Of a stretch of DNA of 64,000 bases, positions 14,201 to 29,200 are shown piece by piece. Both the position numbers and the translations under genes were made by a program. Source of the DNA: Meghimatium bilineatum (lineage: Eukaryota; Mollusca; Gastropoda; Stylommatophora; Philomycidae); the NCBI GenBank assembly GCA_034231615.1, contig CM067318.1, forward strand, positions 39,780,769-39,844,768, read 5' to 3'. Under the pieces are notes generated by a model. That model was not told the DNA's origin, made no database searches, and saw only the letters and a program-made list of their open reading frames with translations. How positions within the stretch are numbered: position 1 is the first letter of the stretch; every line of letters begins with the position of its first letter.

Positions 14201-17200
14201 ACGACTGTTCATATGGACATCACCAGATGGCAAGACAAAAAAAATCAAATAGATTGCATCTTAACCCATCACAGATGGAGATCATGCATTCTATGCGCCA
14301 ATACCCTTCAGAGTGCCTCTCTGACACAGACCATGAACTTCTCATGACGAATGTAAAAATAAAGCTTAAAAAGGTTATAAAAGTTGCTGAGCTCATCTGC
14401 TTTGACACCAGCAACATACTAGCTGAGTATAACATCGAACTGCATAACAAACTGGAAATACTTCTGGCAGTACCAACATAATTAACACCCGATGAACTAG
14501 CCAACTATGCAAGAGATTTTATTTTTCTACAGAACAAAATCTTATACCCGAAAAAAAATACCAAGAAAAAGGTTACATTTCAGATGAAACTCACAAACTT
14601 ATTGAAGAAAATATAAATTAAAATAATAATTAATGCTGCAAATCATAGCAAATACCGGTACAAAGAAATCACCAAGAAAATAAGGAAGAATACAAGACAG
14701 GACAAAAACAAATATATATATACTGGAGACCTGCAGCAAGATAGAGGACATGAACAAACAAGGAAGAAGAGATAGTATGTTCAAAGAGATGAGAACACGA
14801 ACAGGCGACTTCAAGCCAGCCCTAAACATCATTGAAGACAAACATGGTAGCAAATTGACAAAAAATTATGATATTCTGGAAAGATGGAAAGAATACTGTA
14901 AGGAAATGTCTGAGGAAAGCCACAGAAACACGGACAATAACACCCACAATAACACCTACAATAACACCCACAATAACACCCACACAATAGCAGTGAAACA
15001 GAACCAGAACCCAGTTTAGACGAAGTCATATGGGCTATTAAAAACCTGAAGAGAGGTAAATCTCCAGGGTGTGATAATATAACTGCTAAAATCATCCAGG
15101 CAGGAAGTGTTTGGATATTTGGCTGGGATGAAAACAGTGTTTACATATGCTTAGTTACTGGGATCAGATAGTTTAAAAAGCTATTAACTCTCACATGCCC
15201 TGTTCAAAACTAAAAGAAAAAAAAAAGGTTTGTTTCTCCTGCAGAGTTTGTTTATGTTGTCCTTGACCTTTAGTTTTTAGAAAAAGCAACATCAGTGATT
15301 TAGTGAAAATCAAACTTTGTAGTCATTTGCGATTTCTATTGTGTTATATGGCTGTGAGAGTTGGACACTCACTGCGGACATGGAGAGATGATTACAGACC
15401 TTTGAATACAACTGATACAGACATATTATGCATATCTTCTAGTGAGCATAGAAAATGTATGTACGTAAAACTTACATTTTTACGTACATTATCTGCACAT
15501 AATGCAAATTCTGCACATCTCCTATAGACAGCATAGAACAAATGTGTACGTAAACAATCAAAGAAAGATGTATACAGGTTCAGAAAAACCAATAGTGAAT
15601 TGACAAGCATGTGCGTTAGGACATGTATGCAGACATGATTCCATGTTAAAAACGATACTACAGGGATTAATAAAAGGTCAAAGGAATAGAGAAGGACAAA
15701 GAAAAACAAGAACAATTGAAATTGTTGCATAATTGAAAATATAAATCGCTGGAGGACTGTGTGTAGTTACATCCTATGTGGTACCCCTATGATCTAATAT
15801 TTATAAAAACTCATAAACATCTCCTAATATTTACATAAATATACATAAATGTTTGCTCATATTTATATAAACCCATAAATATCTATAAATATTTATATAA
15901 ACATAAATATTTCCTCATATAAAGCCATAAATATCACCTAACATATTCATATTTCCTAATATTTACATAAACACACATTAATGTTTTCTCATATTTATAT
16001 AAACCCATAAAAAACTCAAAATATTTATATAAACATACACAAATGTTTCCTTATATTCACATAATAAGCTCATCAATATTTCTGAATATTTACATAAACA
16101 CAAATATTTAAATCTATCTACCTATACGCTGTGGCCCGTTTGCCTTGTGGCAAAGAGATTTATATAAGCTATAGTCCGTGTCGCATCCAAGGCCTGGACT
16201 TCTAGTTCAGGGTGTAAAGAATAGGAACAATTGTTTTCTAAGGAAATTTGGAGGAATAGGATGTCAACATGTCGCTTGTGAAAAAATCATTTTTACACAT
16301 ATTGTTTCAATTTTTTACTTTTGTCTTCTATCAAATAATCTCAATAGATGATGAACACATGCAGGCCTATGGACATTGCACTTTTGTCCTACTGTGGTAG
16401 ACCTCTAAGTAATGGGAAATGCTACAAAGAGATAGTAGAATGCACTACAGATGGGTCCAAAAAAAACTGATAGAAGAGTGATAAGATAGTTGACCCAGAA
16501 GTTTGTACTGTACTCCTGGCAGGATGTGGTAATATTATAATATTACTATAATATTAATATAAGAAAGGGAACATAGATTTCATAATTAATATAAGAAAAT
16601 GAACATAGAGTTATGAATTAAAATTAAAAAAGGAACACAGATTTCATAATTAAAATAAGAAAAGGAACATATATTTCATAATTAAAATTAAAAAAGGAAC
16701 ACAGATTTCATAATTAATATAAGAAAATGAACATAGATTTAATAATTAAAATAAAAAAAGGAACACAGATTTCATAATTAGAAGCATAAAATTGAAATAA
16801 AATCAGGTTTCATACACAAATGAAATGTTTGAGCATGTTACAAAATCTTACACTCGGAAAAGGCCATAGGAGCTTGTAATCTGAAATGGTTCAACTTTTT
16901 CATGCCAGGACTTCACATACTTGGGCAGATTATAAAATGCTGTAGAATCCAGGTAACTAAGAGGTACCTGCCACCATGACAAATAAATTGAAAAGCATAA
17001 ATAAGGAAGGATAATGGTGGACCGGATCTATTGTATCAGATGCACATTGATAATCATGATCAATAATGGCATCTTTTCATGAATGGTCACATCCACAAGA
17101 CAATTTCAGACCAAATGAACATTAGTTAGGTCCATTTTAACTGCTAAATACATTACAAATGCATTACCAGAAATTGTTTAAAACTTTTGAAGGGCAATTT

Positions 17201-20200
17201 GGCAACTGGTTATGGTGGACAAATAGCAGACATTGATGCAGATCCTATATTACTCATTGTTTGACCCAAGAAATGTTTATTGTACTGTGGCTATAGAGCA
17301 ACACTGTTTATTAGTTTATTAGTCTGTTATTTTGCAAGTTTTAAAAAAACTGGCTCAAATCACATGGGATGTGGTTAAATGAAATGTGTATTATGCTGTG
17401 ACTATAAAGCAACATTGTTTGTTTATTAGTCTGTTTGCTTGCGAGTTAAACAAAAACTGGCTCATATCACAGGGGATGTGGTTATACTACAGTAAATAAA
17501 GCAGGGAAAAAAGACAAAGTACGATAAAAAATAGCCAATAAACACAATATAATATATCAGAACAGAGTCAAATATATTTAATGTTACGCAGTACAGATAT
17601 TGAAATGTAGATTTAATATAAAAATTGGGTACAATTTGAAGTTATTTTATTAATGAAATTAAAACAAAGATATTTTAGGCATGAAAATAGTCTAAGAATA
17701 ATGTCAAGTTTAATGTTGCAAAAATACTAAAGATGTAGACATCGGGTGTTAAGTTATTTCAATCTCTTCTCTTAAAGATCAGGCAATTGCAACTTGCTAC
17801 GTGACATGCTGTTGATCATCTCGAACAATGCCAGTCTACTACACATTAAATGGAAGCTATAGACCAAAGCAAGACAACATCAACAAATTGATCAGAAATG
17901 AACAGGTTTTACGATATTTTAACTGAAAACAGGACACTATCATCACCAAATGCATTACAAATAGAAAGCATTTATTGTAAAGCTGATCAAACTTGTGTTT
18001 TACGTAAGTAAAATTGTTATACAGTTTTACATCTAGCAACATCTGTATGTATCTATAAACTCATTCTAACATAAACATCCTTTTGAGAAAACAAATCTTA
18101 TATGAGCTTGGGTGTCATCTCAGTTCATTAAAGGAGGAGTGCCCATACTTTTGTTAGAAAGGCTATGGTTTGTCAAGAATTACCAGCTCACAGCTAAAGG
18201 TATTACTCATCATCATCATGTGTCAAGAGCTACCTGATCACAGCTAAAGGTATTACTCATCATCATCATGTGTCAAGAGCTACCTGATCACAGCTAAAGG
18301 TATTACTCATCATCATGTGTCAAGAGCTACCTGATCACAGCTAAAGGTATTACTCATCATCATCATGTGTCAAGAGCTACCTGATCACAGCTAAAGGTAT
18401 TACTCATCATCATCATGTGTCAAGAGCTACCTGATCACAGCTAAAGGTATTACTCATCATCATCATGTGTCAAGAGCTACCTGATCACAGCTAAAGGTAT
18501 TACTCATCATCATGTGTCAAGATCTACCTGATCACAGCTAAAGGTATTACTTCATTATCATCATAGTATAAAAATGTAGAGTATTTAAAATGTAAACCAT
18601 TGTAGCACTAAATAAATAAAACTAGGAAATCAGGGATCTCCCTAGCATAGTGGTTAAGTTGTTCGCCATGTGTTCAAGAGGTCACGAGTTCGAATCCATA
18701 TCGTGTCGTCTTGATTACAGGGTTAATTTTTTTGGGAGATACCTGTGAATTATCACTTGAATGTACGGAGTTACGTGCTATTAGTGGTACTATCTGCATG
18801 CAGTGTGTGCCCTTCGTTGAGAGTGACGGAGTACATATGGGAAACCAAGTACAGTGAGGTAAATTCTCTAGGATCTTTAAACCCTTTGAACATAAAACTA
18901 AATTTTATCGAAATATAAAAAAATATTATCGAAAATGAGCTTGTTAGAGGAGAATATATCAAGTATGGATGTGACCACACTGTGATTTAAATTGAATATT
19001 CAAAAACATAGATACTGTGTGCATAAACGTCACAGAAAGCTATGAGAAACAACAAAAGCTAACCACTGAGAAATAATTCACACAAAAAAGAGTCATGCAA
19101 GCACAATATAATTTCTAATCCAACAATTCTGAAACTGTTGAGTGCCAAATGGGGTAGTCATTAATTTACAAAATAATCTGCGTTACGTCATTAAATTATA
19201 TCTGGAACTCTTAACTTATCTTTTTTTATTTCTTTCTTTCCAATCTTAGGAATTATAAACAATAAAGCTCTTTTTTCCTTGATACAAGGGACAAGGGAAG
19301 TTGTCTCCAGATTTTCTAATACCCCCAACGCGCAGCAGCATTCCCCGTTGAAGGTGGATGTGTCGGGCCATTGGCGAAAATAAGATGATGACACAACAGA
19401 TAACCAATCTCTGGTCTAGATCCTGCAGAAATCTAGTAGGACCATTGTCCTGCTACAAAAGAGGTCTAGGAGGACCATTGTCCTGCTACAAGAGAGATCT
19501 AGGAGGACCATCGTCCTGCTACAAGAGAGATCTAGTAGGACCATCGTCCTGCTACAAAAGAGGTCTAGGAGGACCATCGTCCTGCTACAAGAGAGATCTA
19601 GTAGGACCATTGTCCTGCTACAAGAGGTCTAGGAGGACCATCGTCCTGCTGCAAGAGAGATCTAGTAGGACCATCGTCCTGCTACAAGAGAGATCTAGTA
19701 GGACCATTGTCCTGCTACAAAAGAGATCTAGGAGGACCATCGTCCTGCTACAAGAGAGATCTAGTAGGACCATCGTCCTGCTACAAAAGAGGTCTAGGAG
19801 GACCATCGTCCTGCTACAAGAGAGATCTAGTAGGACCATTGTCCTGCTACAAAAGAGGTCTAGGAGGACCATCGTCCTGCTACAAGAGAGATCTAGTAGG
19901 ACCATTGTCCTGCTACAAAAGAGATCTAGGAGGACCATCGTCCTGCTACAAAAGAGATCTAGGAGGACCATCGTCCTGCTGCAAGAGAGGTCTAGGAGGA
20001 CCATCGTCCTGCTACAAGAGAAATCTTGCATTTGAGAATGAGCACTAAAGAAGAAGCAGCATGTGAGAAGAGAGTTACTACTGAAGAAATTATCTGACAT
20101 AAACATCCACGCATTATCTGACATAAACATCCCCATATTATCTGACATAAACATCCCCATATTATCTGACATAAACATCCCCATATTATCTGACATAAAC

Positions 20201-23200
20201 ATCCCCATATTATCTGACATAAACATCCCCACATTATCTGACATAAACATCCCCATATTATCTGACATAAACATCCCCATATTATCTGACATAAACATCC
20301 CCGCATTATCAGACATAAACATCCCCGCATTATCTGACATAAACATCCCATATTATCGGACATAAACATCCCCATATTATCGGACATAAACATCCCTGTT
20401 TTATCTGACATAAAAATTCCCATATTATCTTAAATAAAAAGTTCTCTAATTATTTTACAAAAAAATTCCCAATGTTATCATTTTAGATAAAACTGTGTAC
20501 TGAGGCATATGCTTATATAGATAGCCAATAATTTACATACACATACAAACATGTGAGAATCCAACAACTTAGGTAAGAAATTATACAGAATCCCAATAGC
20601 CAACTTACACAACCTAATCCCTGTTAATTTATTGTTAATAGTGTTACATCTGCTGTCATTTCTTTGAAGGTCATTTCCAAAACCCACATGGGCATTACAC
20701 AGTCTGAGGTAACTTCGCTCATTCATCGTACATTGCAAAAAAAAACTCACTTATTTCCCTCTAGTGACTTCAATGGGTTATCAATTCTGGTTGGATTAGA
20801 GCTAAGTTTAAGAGATAAAAGTTCCAGTGTCGAGTACCAACCCTAAACAGGAAATGGGTGGCCGGGGTAACACAGGGCAAATATCAAAAAAAATAAAGAG
20901 GTATAAGTGTTACCAAAATAAGTTGATAAAACAACCTAATGAGAAACAGTGACAGACGACGTTTCTACTAAACAGCCTTCATCAAGATAAACAAAGGACA
21001 ACAGTAAACAAATCTTGCATAGAGACACACATGGTGGTGATAGGAAGGAAAAAAAGAGGGAAGAGGGACAATAGTGAGGAGATGATGGAGGAAGCAAAGA
21101 TAGGACAGAATGGCAGGAGAAAAGAGAGTGTGAGAGGAAGATGAATGTGGTAAGTGCACAGAAAAAGTGGAAATAGATCAGATATAATGCAAATAAAATA
21201 AAAATGTAAATCAACAAATGTAAATATGTAAAGCCCTCGATGGTCTTTCTCGCCTCTGCGTCCTTCAAAGTGTGGTAATAGGCCACAATTCGTTATTTAA
21301 ACTTGGTGTCTCCAGTTCAAACTCCCTTTTTACCGCAAACTTCTATAGAGTTTCGTTATTTTCATTTTATTTACATTATGTTATCTATTTCCAATTTTCT
21401 GTGCACTTACCACTTTCATCTTCCTCTCACTCTCTCTTTTCCCCTTTCATGCTGCCCTATCTTTGCTTCCTCCGTCGTCTCCTCACTGTTGTCCCTCTTC
21501 TCTCTTTTTTCCTTCCTATCACCACCATGTGTGTCTCTATGTAAGATTTGTTTACTGTTGTCCTTTGTTTGCCCTGATGAAGGCTTTTTAGTCGAAACAT
21601 CATCTATCACTGTACCTCATTGTTAGGTTGTTTTATTGACTTATTTTGGCTAAGCACCTTAATCTAACCAATATGGAAACCCATTGAGGTCACTAAACGT
21701 AAGTAACAAGTGCATTTTGTGTGTGGAACGACCAAGGACAAATACCCCATCTGGGATCAGTGGAGCACAGTTTAAGAACTGCTATTCTAAAAAAATAAAT
21801 TGGAATGCATAGCATCACTACAGTTATATCTATCAGAAGCAGACACATGAAATATTCTCTTTCAAAAACAGTTTGCCAGATAGCCCATGTAAATTTGAAA
21901 ATACCTCCTAAATAGCCCATATGAGCTAGTGATGCGAAATGGCCGAGTGAAACCATTATATGTAAAGGCTACTTTTGGTAGCCATTCCTGTGTTGGCTTG
22001 TGGATGGAAGTATGAGGAACCTAAAGATGTATGGTACATGAATCAATCAAACATTAGGCATAGAGACAACTGATTTCACAGGAAAGTTACATATCAATTC
22101 ACCACAATAAATATACATTACTAAACAAATGTGCACATGTCCAAGAAAAATATTTCATAGTATTTAAAATATGTAGTAGCTTTAGGGTTTATGAGAAAAT
22201 CTCATAATCCCAATTCAATATGAACTAGCGGCGGGTAGTGAAAAGATGTCACTCATAGATCACGGACACAGCTACTGAATGTAGAAAAAACATGACATTC
22301 ATAGATCAGACACAGCTACTGAATGTAGAAAAAACATGACATTCATAGATCACTGACACAGCTACTGAATGTAGAAAAAACATGACATTCATAGATCAGA
22401 CACAGCTACTGAATGTAGAAAAAACATGACATTCATAGATCACAGACACAGCTGCTGAATGTAGAGAAAACATGACATTCATAGATCAGACACAGCTACT
22501 GAATGTAGAGAAAACATGACATTCATAGATCAGACACAGCTACTGAATGTAGAAAAAACATGACATTCATAGATCACAGACACAGCTGCTGAATGTAGAG
22601 AAAACATGACATTCATAGATCAGACACAGCTACTGAATGTAGAGAAAACATGACATTCATAGATCACTGACACAGCTACTGAATGTAGAGAAAACATGAC
22701 ATTCATAGATCAGACACAGCTACTGAATGTAGAGAAAACATGACATTCATAGATCACTGACACAGCTACTGAATGTAGAAAAAAACACGACATTCATAGA
22801 TCAGACACAGCTACTGAATGTAGAAAAAAACATGACATTCATAGATCAGACACAGCTACTGAATGTAGAAAAAAACATGACATTCATAGATCACAGACAC
22901 AGCTGCTGAATGTAGAAAAAACATGACATTCATAGATCACAGACACAGCTACTGAATGTAGAAAAAAACATGACATTCATAGATCACAGACACAGCTGCT
23001 GAATGTAGAAAAAACATGACATTCATAGATCACAGACACAGCTGCTGAATGTAGAGAAAACATGACATTCATAGATCAGACACAGCTACTGAATGTAGAG
23101 AAAACATGACATTCATAGATCAGACACAGCTACTGAATGTAGAGAAAACATGACATTCATAGATCAGACACAGCTACTGAATGTAGAAAAAACATGACAT

Positions 23201-26200
23201 TCATAGATCACAGACACAGCTGCTGAATGTAGAGAAAACATGACATTCATAGATCAGACACAGCTACTGAATGTAGAGAAAACATGACATTCATAGATCA
23301 CTGACACAGCTACTGAATGTAGAGAAAACATGACATTCATAGATCAGACACAGCTACTGAATGTAGAGAAAACATGACATTCATAGATCACTGACACAGC
23401 TACTGAATGTAGAGAAAACATGACATTCATAGATCACTGACACAGCTACTGAATGTAGAAAAAAACATGACATTCATAGATCAGACACAGCTACTGAATG
23501 TAGAAAAAAACATGACATTCATAGATCAGACACAGCTACTGAATGTAGAAAAAAACATGACATTCATAGATCACAGACACAGCTGCTGAATGTAGAGAAA
23601 ACATGACATTCATAGATCACAGACACAGCTGCTGAATGTAGAGAAAACATGACATTCATAGATCAGACACAGCTACTGAATGTAGAGAAAACATGACATT
23701 CATAGATCACTGACACAGCTACTGAATGTAGAGAAAACATGACATTCATAGATCAGACACAGCTACTGAATGTAGAGAAAACATGACATTCATAGATCAC
23801 TGACACAGCTACTGAATGTAGAGAAAACATGACATTCATAGATCACTGACACAGCTACTGAATGTAGAAAAAAACATGACATTCATAGATCAGACACAGC
23901 TACTGAATGTAGAGAAAACATGACATTCATAGATCACAGACACAGCTGCTGAATGTAGAGAAAACATGACATTCATAGATCAGACACAGCTACTGAATGT
24001 AGAAAAAACATGACATTCATAGATCAGACACAGCTACTGAATGTAGAAAAAAACATGACATTCATAGATCACAGACACAGCTGCTGAATGTAGAGAAAAC
24101 ATGACATTCATAGATCACTGACACAGCTACTGAATGTAGAGAAAACATGTCATTCATAGATCACTGACACAGCTACTGAATGTAGAGAAAACATGACATT
24201 CATAGATCACTGACACAGCTACTGAATGTAGAGAAAACATGACATTCATAGATCAGACACAGCTACTGAATGTAGAGAAAACATGACATTCATAGATCAC
24301 TGACACAGCTACTGAATGTAGAGAAAACATGACATTCATAGATCACTGACACAGCTACTGAATGTAGAAAAAAACATGACATTCATAGATCAGACACAGC
24401 TACTGAATGTAGAGAAAACATGACATTCATAGATCACAGACACAGCTGCTGAATGTAGAGAAAACATGACATTCATAGATCAGACACAGCTACTGAATGT
24501 AGAGAAAACATGACATTCATAGATCAGACACAGCTACTGAATGTAGAGAAAACATGTCATTCATAGATCACTGATACAGCTGCTGAATGTAGAGAAAACA
24601 TGTCATTCATAGATCACTGACACAGCTACTGAATGTAGAGAAAACATGTCATTCATAGATCACTGACACAGCTACTGAATGTAGAGAAAACATGTCATTC
24701 ATAGATCACTGACACAGCTACTGAATGTAGAGAAAACATGTCATTCATAGATCACTGACACAGCTACTGAATGTAGAGAAAACATGTCATTCATAGATCA
24801 CTGACACAGCTGCTGAATGTAGAGAAAACATGTCATTCATAGATCACTGACACAGCTACTGAATGTAGAGAAAACATGTCATTCATAGATCACTGACACA
24901 GCTACTGAATGTAGAGAAAACATGACATTCATAGATCAGACACAGCTACTGAATGTAGAGAAAACATGACATTCATAGATCAGACACAGCTACTGAATGT
25001 AGAGAAAACATGTCATTCATAGATCACTGACACAGCTGCTGAATGTTAATGTTCATAACTATTTTATCAGCTATTCGAAACAGCTCAGATGGACAAGCTC
25101 TGCTGCCCCATTGAGAGAAATACAGTTCATTGAAGAACTACATACCAGCGTCAAGTCTGACTGGAGAAAGAGGTTGTGTGTACGAAAAAACAGAATAGTC
25201 GGAAAAGCAATGTCCTGTATACAAAAATAGCAGGAAAACTCATTTTCTCTCCATGTAATGTCTTGCCATGATTCTAAAATTTGAGATTCAATCTTCTTTA
25301 TCTCCCCTTCCTATACAGCTTTACCACCAGAACCATTAATTTCAATAGTGAAACAATGAAAACTTGCATGGTCTGGACATATATGCCGACATGATTCCTT
25401 ATTAAAAACAATACTGCAGGAAACAATCAAAGACGGACGAAGCAGAAGAGGACACATAAAAGCACGGACAGACAACATCAAGGACTGGACAAGATATTTT
25501 CTCATTGGTCCACATCGTCGAAGATAGAAATGGCTGGATGGAAGACACTGCGTGTGTTGATGCATCCAGTGTGGTATCCCTACGATTCTGACAGGTTACA
25601 GGTTTATAGATTGATAGATAAATCTCCCTTTTTCTCCAATTGCAAGTAGCTATCTCTAAAGGTCTTTCTACAAACCCAAAAGGTTCCAACTCTCAGCTCG
25701 GTGCACAATACAAAAGGTTCCAATTCTCAGCTCAGTGCACAATACAAAAGGTTCCAACTCTCAGCTCAGTGCACAATACAAAGGCAGAGTCTGTTACTCA
25801 ATGGGGCACAAGTCAAGTAGCAAGTTATTACCTATCTATGTATCTTCTTTAACTATTAAATGAAATACAAAAAAAAACCAAATCAAATGTTGTGGACATA
25901 TTCAAAGACAAGTTGACGGCCTTTTGCATCTTTACAGATGGCCAGGTTGCAGGCCAGTACAGATGGCCATGTTGCAGGACAGTACAGATGGTCAGGTTGC
26001 AGGCCAGTACAGATGGCCATGTTGCAGGCCAGTACAGATGGTCAGGTTACAGGCCAGTACAGATGGCCATGTTGCAGGCCAGTGTAAAATTTCTAATGCA
26101 CTATGAGGAATTCAAATTAGCTAAATTGCAGAAAGACATGGTCTCTTTTTATTTCACACATGATTGCTTGTCCAGGCAGGCTTTATGGACAAAGTGCATT

Positions 26201-29200
26201 ACTCATTTGCACTAACTCTATCCCAGTCTGTTGTTACCTCTAAGAGAACGGCAATGCCACTATGCTTGGAAACAAGCAGAATTGCAGGAGATATCAGAAG
26301 GTGGGGGTTCAGTCCTAGTAGAAGTCAACACACCGTTCAATTTTTTTAAACCCCCTTTTTAGATAGTCACTGCACTTGGCAATTCGGCTGGTATTTGTTG
26401 CTACAATAACATAGATGACTGCTGCTAACTCATACATGACGGTTAACGCTTTGAGTCTCCCCAGAAATAAGCAAGAATCTGTTGTGTTTCTACAAAGCAG
26501 AAAAAGTACAACCTATTGATAATATCTGTACTCTACATTCCTTCTGTGTGCTACACACTGGGGGTCTCTTTCAGTGTGTTGTGCGCAAAAATAAAATAAT
26601 GTGCAGAAGAAATGATTGGCGTTTTACTATCTACGCTTTATAGAAGCACAATGAATATAATGGCGCTCTGCACATTAAACGAGTTTGGGATAGCGTGAAA
26701 TGCAAAACAAATACATATAGCATCACAATCTATAGTATCTTGAGAGTTATCATGCAGAATTTATGTGGGCATCAAGGACAATAACCACAGACACCACATT
26801 TGACACTACTCTTGTTCTTATGCAAGATTACTTGTCCCAATAAATCTTGTTGATTATTTCTAATTGTGTCCCTTGTATACTTTGTTATGTCCCTTTGTAC
26901 CCTAGTTAAGGTAAACTTCATTCCACTTAACATTGTTCCGTTTAATAAGTGTTGGTATCTACTAGGACAGTACCTTTATGATGGTTTAATATACCATCCA
27001 ATCCATTTTGGGTCTCTCTTCGGACTGTCTGTTTGGGTTTACATCCTTGGTCTGAGACACTTGCTAGCCCATTAGGTGGTGGGGACTTTCTGTAGGGGTT
27101 GATTCCCTTAGCTTCAGGCACTCCTATGATCCCGTAAAGCAGTGGGTGCATAAAAGACATGACACCTTGCAGAAGACCTTTTACTTGAAGGTAGAGTTGA
27201 AAAGACGCAAGCAAAAGGTGGAAAGATACAAGTGGGAGTAACATCACGAGATGAACAGGATAACGTCTAGTAGAGTACAGTAGCCTAGTAGTGAAGTTGC
27301 TTACTATCAACAGATTACAACATGCCAGGTTTGAAACTGCATCTGAAGAAGAAGAAAATTTCTCGCATGGCATGACCACTTATCCCGTCGATTCAGCTGT
27401 ATTTGGGGATCTGATACATGAATTAAGGAAGGTAAACATAGCAAAGAATTGAACTGGTCACCCCAACTAATAATTGCTACGGCTTAGTACATGAAATTAT
27501 CTTCACACCTGATGGCAGGTTGCTGCCGTGGGTCTCACCTTTACCTATTCTACGCTTCCCTTTCTAGCATCAGCAACACATGGGCAGAATTCAAGCTGTA
27601 AACCATGACACAACACAGTCTATTCTCTGGACTACTCCCTGCTAATCAGCAGGAGTTTAAAAGCAAAAGCAGGAGAAGAAAACAGTTTAGTTTGTTCAGT
27701 TGATTTTTTCTTACAGACTCCCAGAATGATCTAGAACTTACCACGCTGATGGTAAACATAAAGGCTGCCACATCTAGAACTTACCAAGCTGATGGTAAAC
27801 ATAAAGGCTGCCACAAGAGAAAAGAATACTGTTCCTCCTATGCACATAAACTTCCTGATCAGCCCCTTCTCCGTCACTATGCTCCTGTATAACAATAAAA
27901 CATGAGGCACTGCTTTAGAAATGACACAAACATAATCAGTTGCTTTCAACAGGTGCTCAATAAATGTCAGCTATCTTACAAAGGAGATTGCAACATTTAT
28001 TTAACATTTCTCAGTATGTTATAAAAGCTAGGATCAACACAGCAATCAAGCTCTTGCATCCTTTTGTGCAATGGGAAAGTTTCCCCAGGACTTAATTTCA
28101 TCCCCCCCCCCCCACACACACTCTGAGGAGTTTTGTCTATTCATCCCACCACAAACTCAAAGGGGTTTTGTCTGTTTATCCCCCCAAACTCAAAGGGGTT
28201 TTGTTTATTTGTTGTTTTAATCCCCAGGAATTATGAGTAATACTGCTCTTGAAACCTTTTCGTAAAATGTGAAGGTTTCTCCAGCGTTTTATTTCTTCTT
28301 CAGCATTCATTCTCAAACTCTCACTGGATCTCCTTGTAGCAGGATCATGGTACTACTAGATTTCCAGCAGGATGTCCAGAGAATGGAAATGCATTGTGTT
28401 GCCGTTTTATTTGGGCCAATGGCCTGACACATCCGTCTTCAACTGGAGTTTTATTTCATACCCATAGTTATTATCATGTGACGTATTCCTTCCAGAACGT
28501 AGTCTTCCTTACGAATCTTCTGAAATACCAATGGTCTCTGACAATTGTTCCGCTTCCTCTAGCGACATGTGCATGCATTTCTGAATATCTCTTGTCTAAC
28601 GACGTCTTGGTTGACCTCTGCCTCTACTGATGCTTGTAGAACTAACGTAAATACTGCTGATCGACTTTGTGTTTTACGTATGTACTATTGTCCTACAGTT
28701 GTACAGGAGTCTTACTTATTATCAATACCTCATACCCAGAAAGCCCCACCCCCCCCAACTCTCAGCACTATGCAATGCTATAAGAAAAAAATCTACTCAG
28801 TGAGGTAAATATATAACTGTATTGATGAAGATTTGTGGAGCTTCTGACATTATTTTATGCCATTCCTTCAATCTTCATTCCTTAGTGCCATCTGAGATCA
28901 CATGCAGCTTGCAGTGTATCTTGTCGTGCATCTCTGTTTTGGAGAATTTCCTCCATCTCAAGCAAAATGTCTACTTCTGTAATCTTTATTTTTTCTTGTC
29001 AGTGTTCTTTGTGTCTGTTTTGTTGTTGTCTTCTATTTTCCTGATGTTTCCCATCTAAGGACTTGCCTTATAATAGTTCTTTGGCTGTTTCGTCTCATGA
29101 GGTGTCCCACATGTCCACCGCAATGTGATATATAGCCAGACCTGGTCTTAAGAGACGCAGCACCTCTTTTAGGTGATTTAGCAAAAGGCGGTCCTGCGTC

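Noticed and set aside
18640-18715. Functional tRNA gene
   Set aside because: A and B boxes are present but the arms do not form a full cloverleaf by eye, and the copy at 33.7 kb shows that it is the head of a SINE.
19358-20346. Overlapping ORFs of 225 residues (+) and 242 residues (-), both strongly repetitive
   Set aside because: They are 33-bp and 24-bp arrays whose unit lengths divide by three, so all units stay open in several frames on both strands. No start context, no splice sites and no domain.
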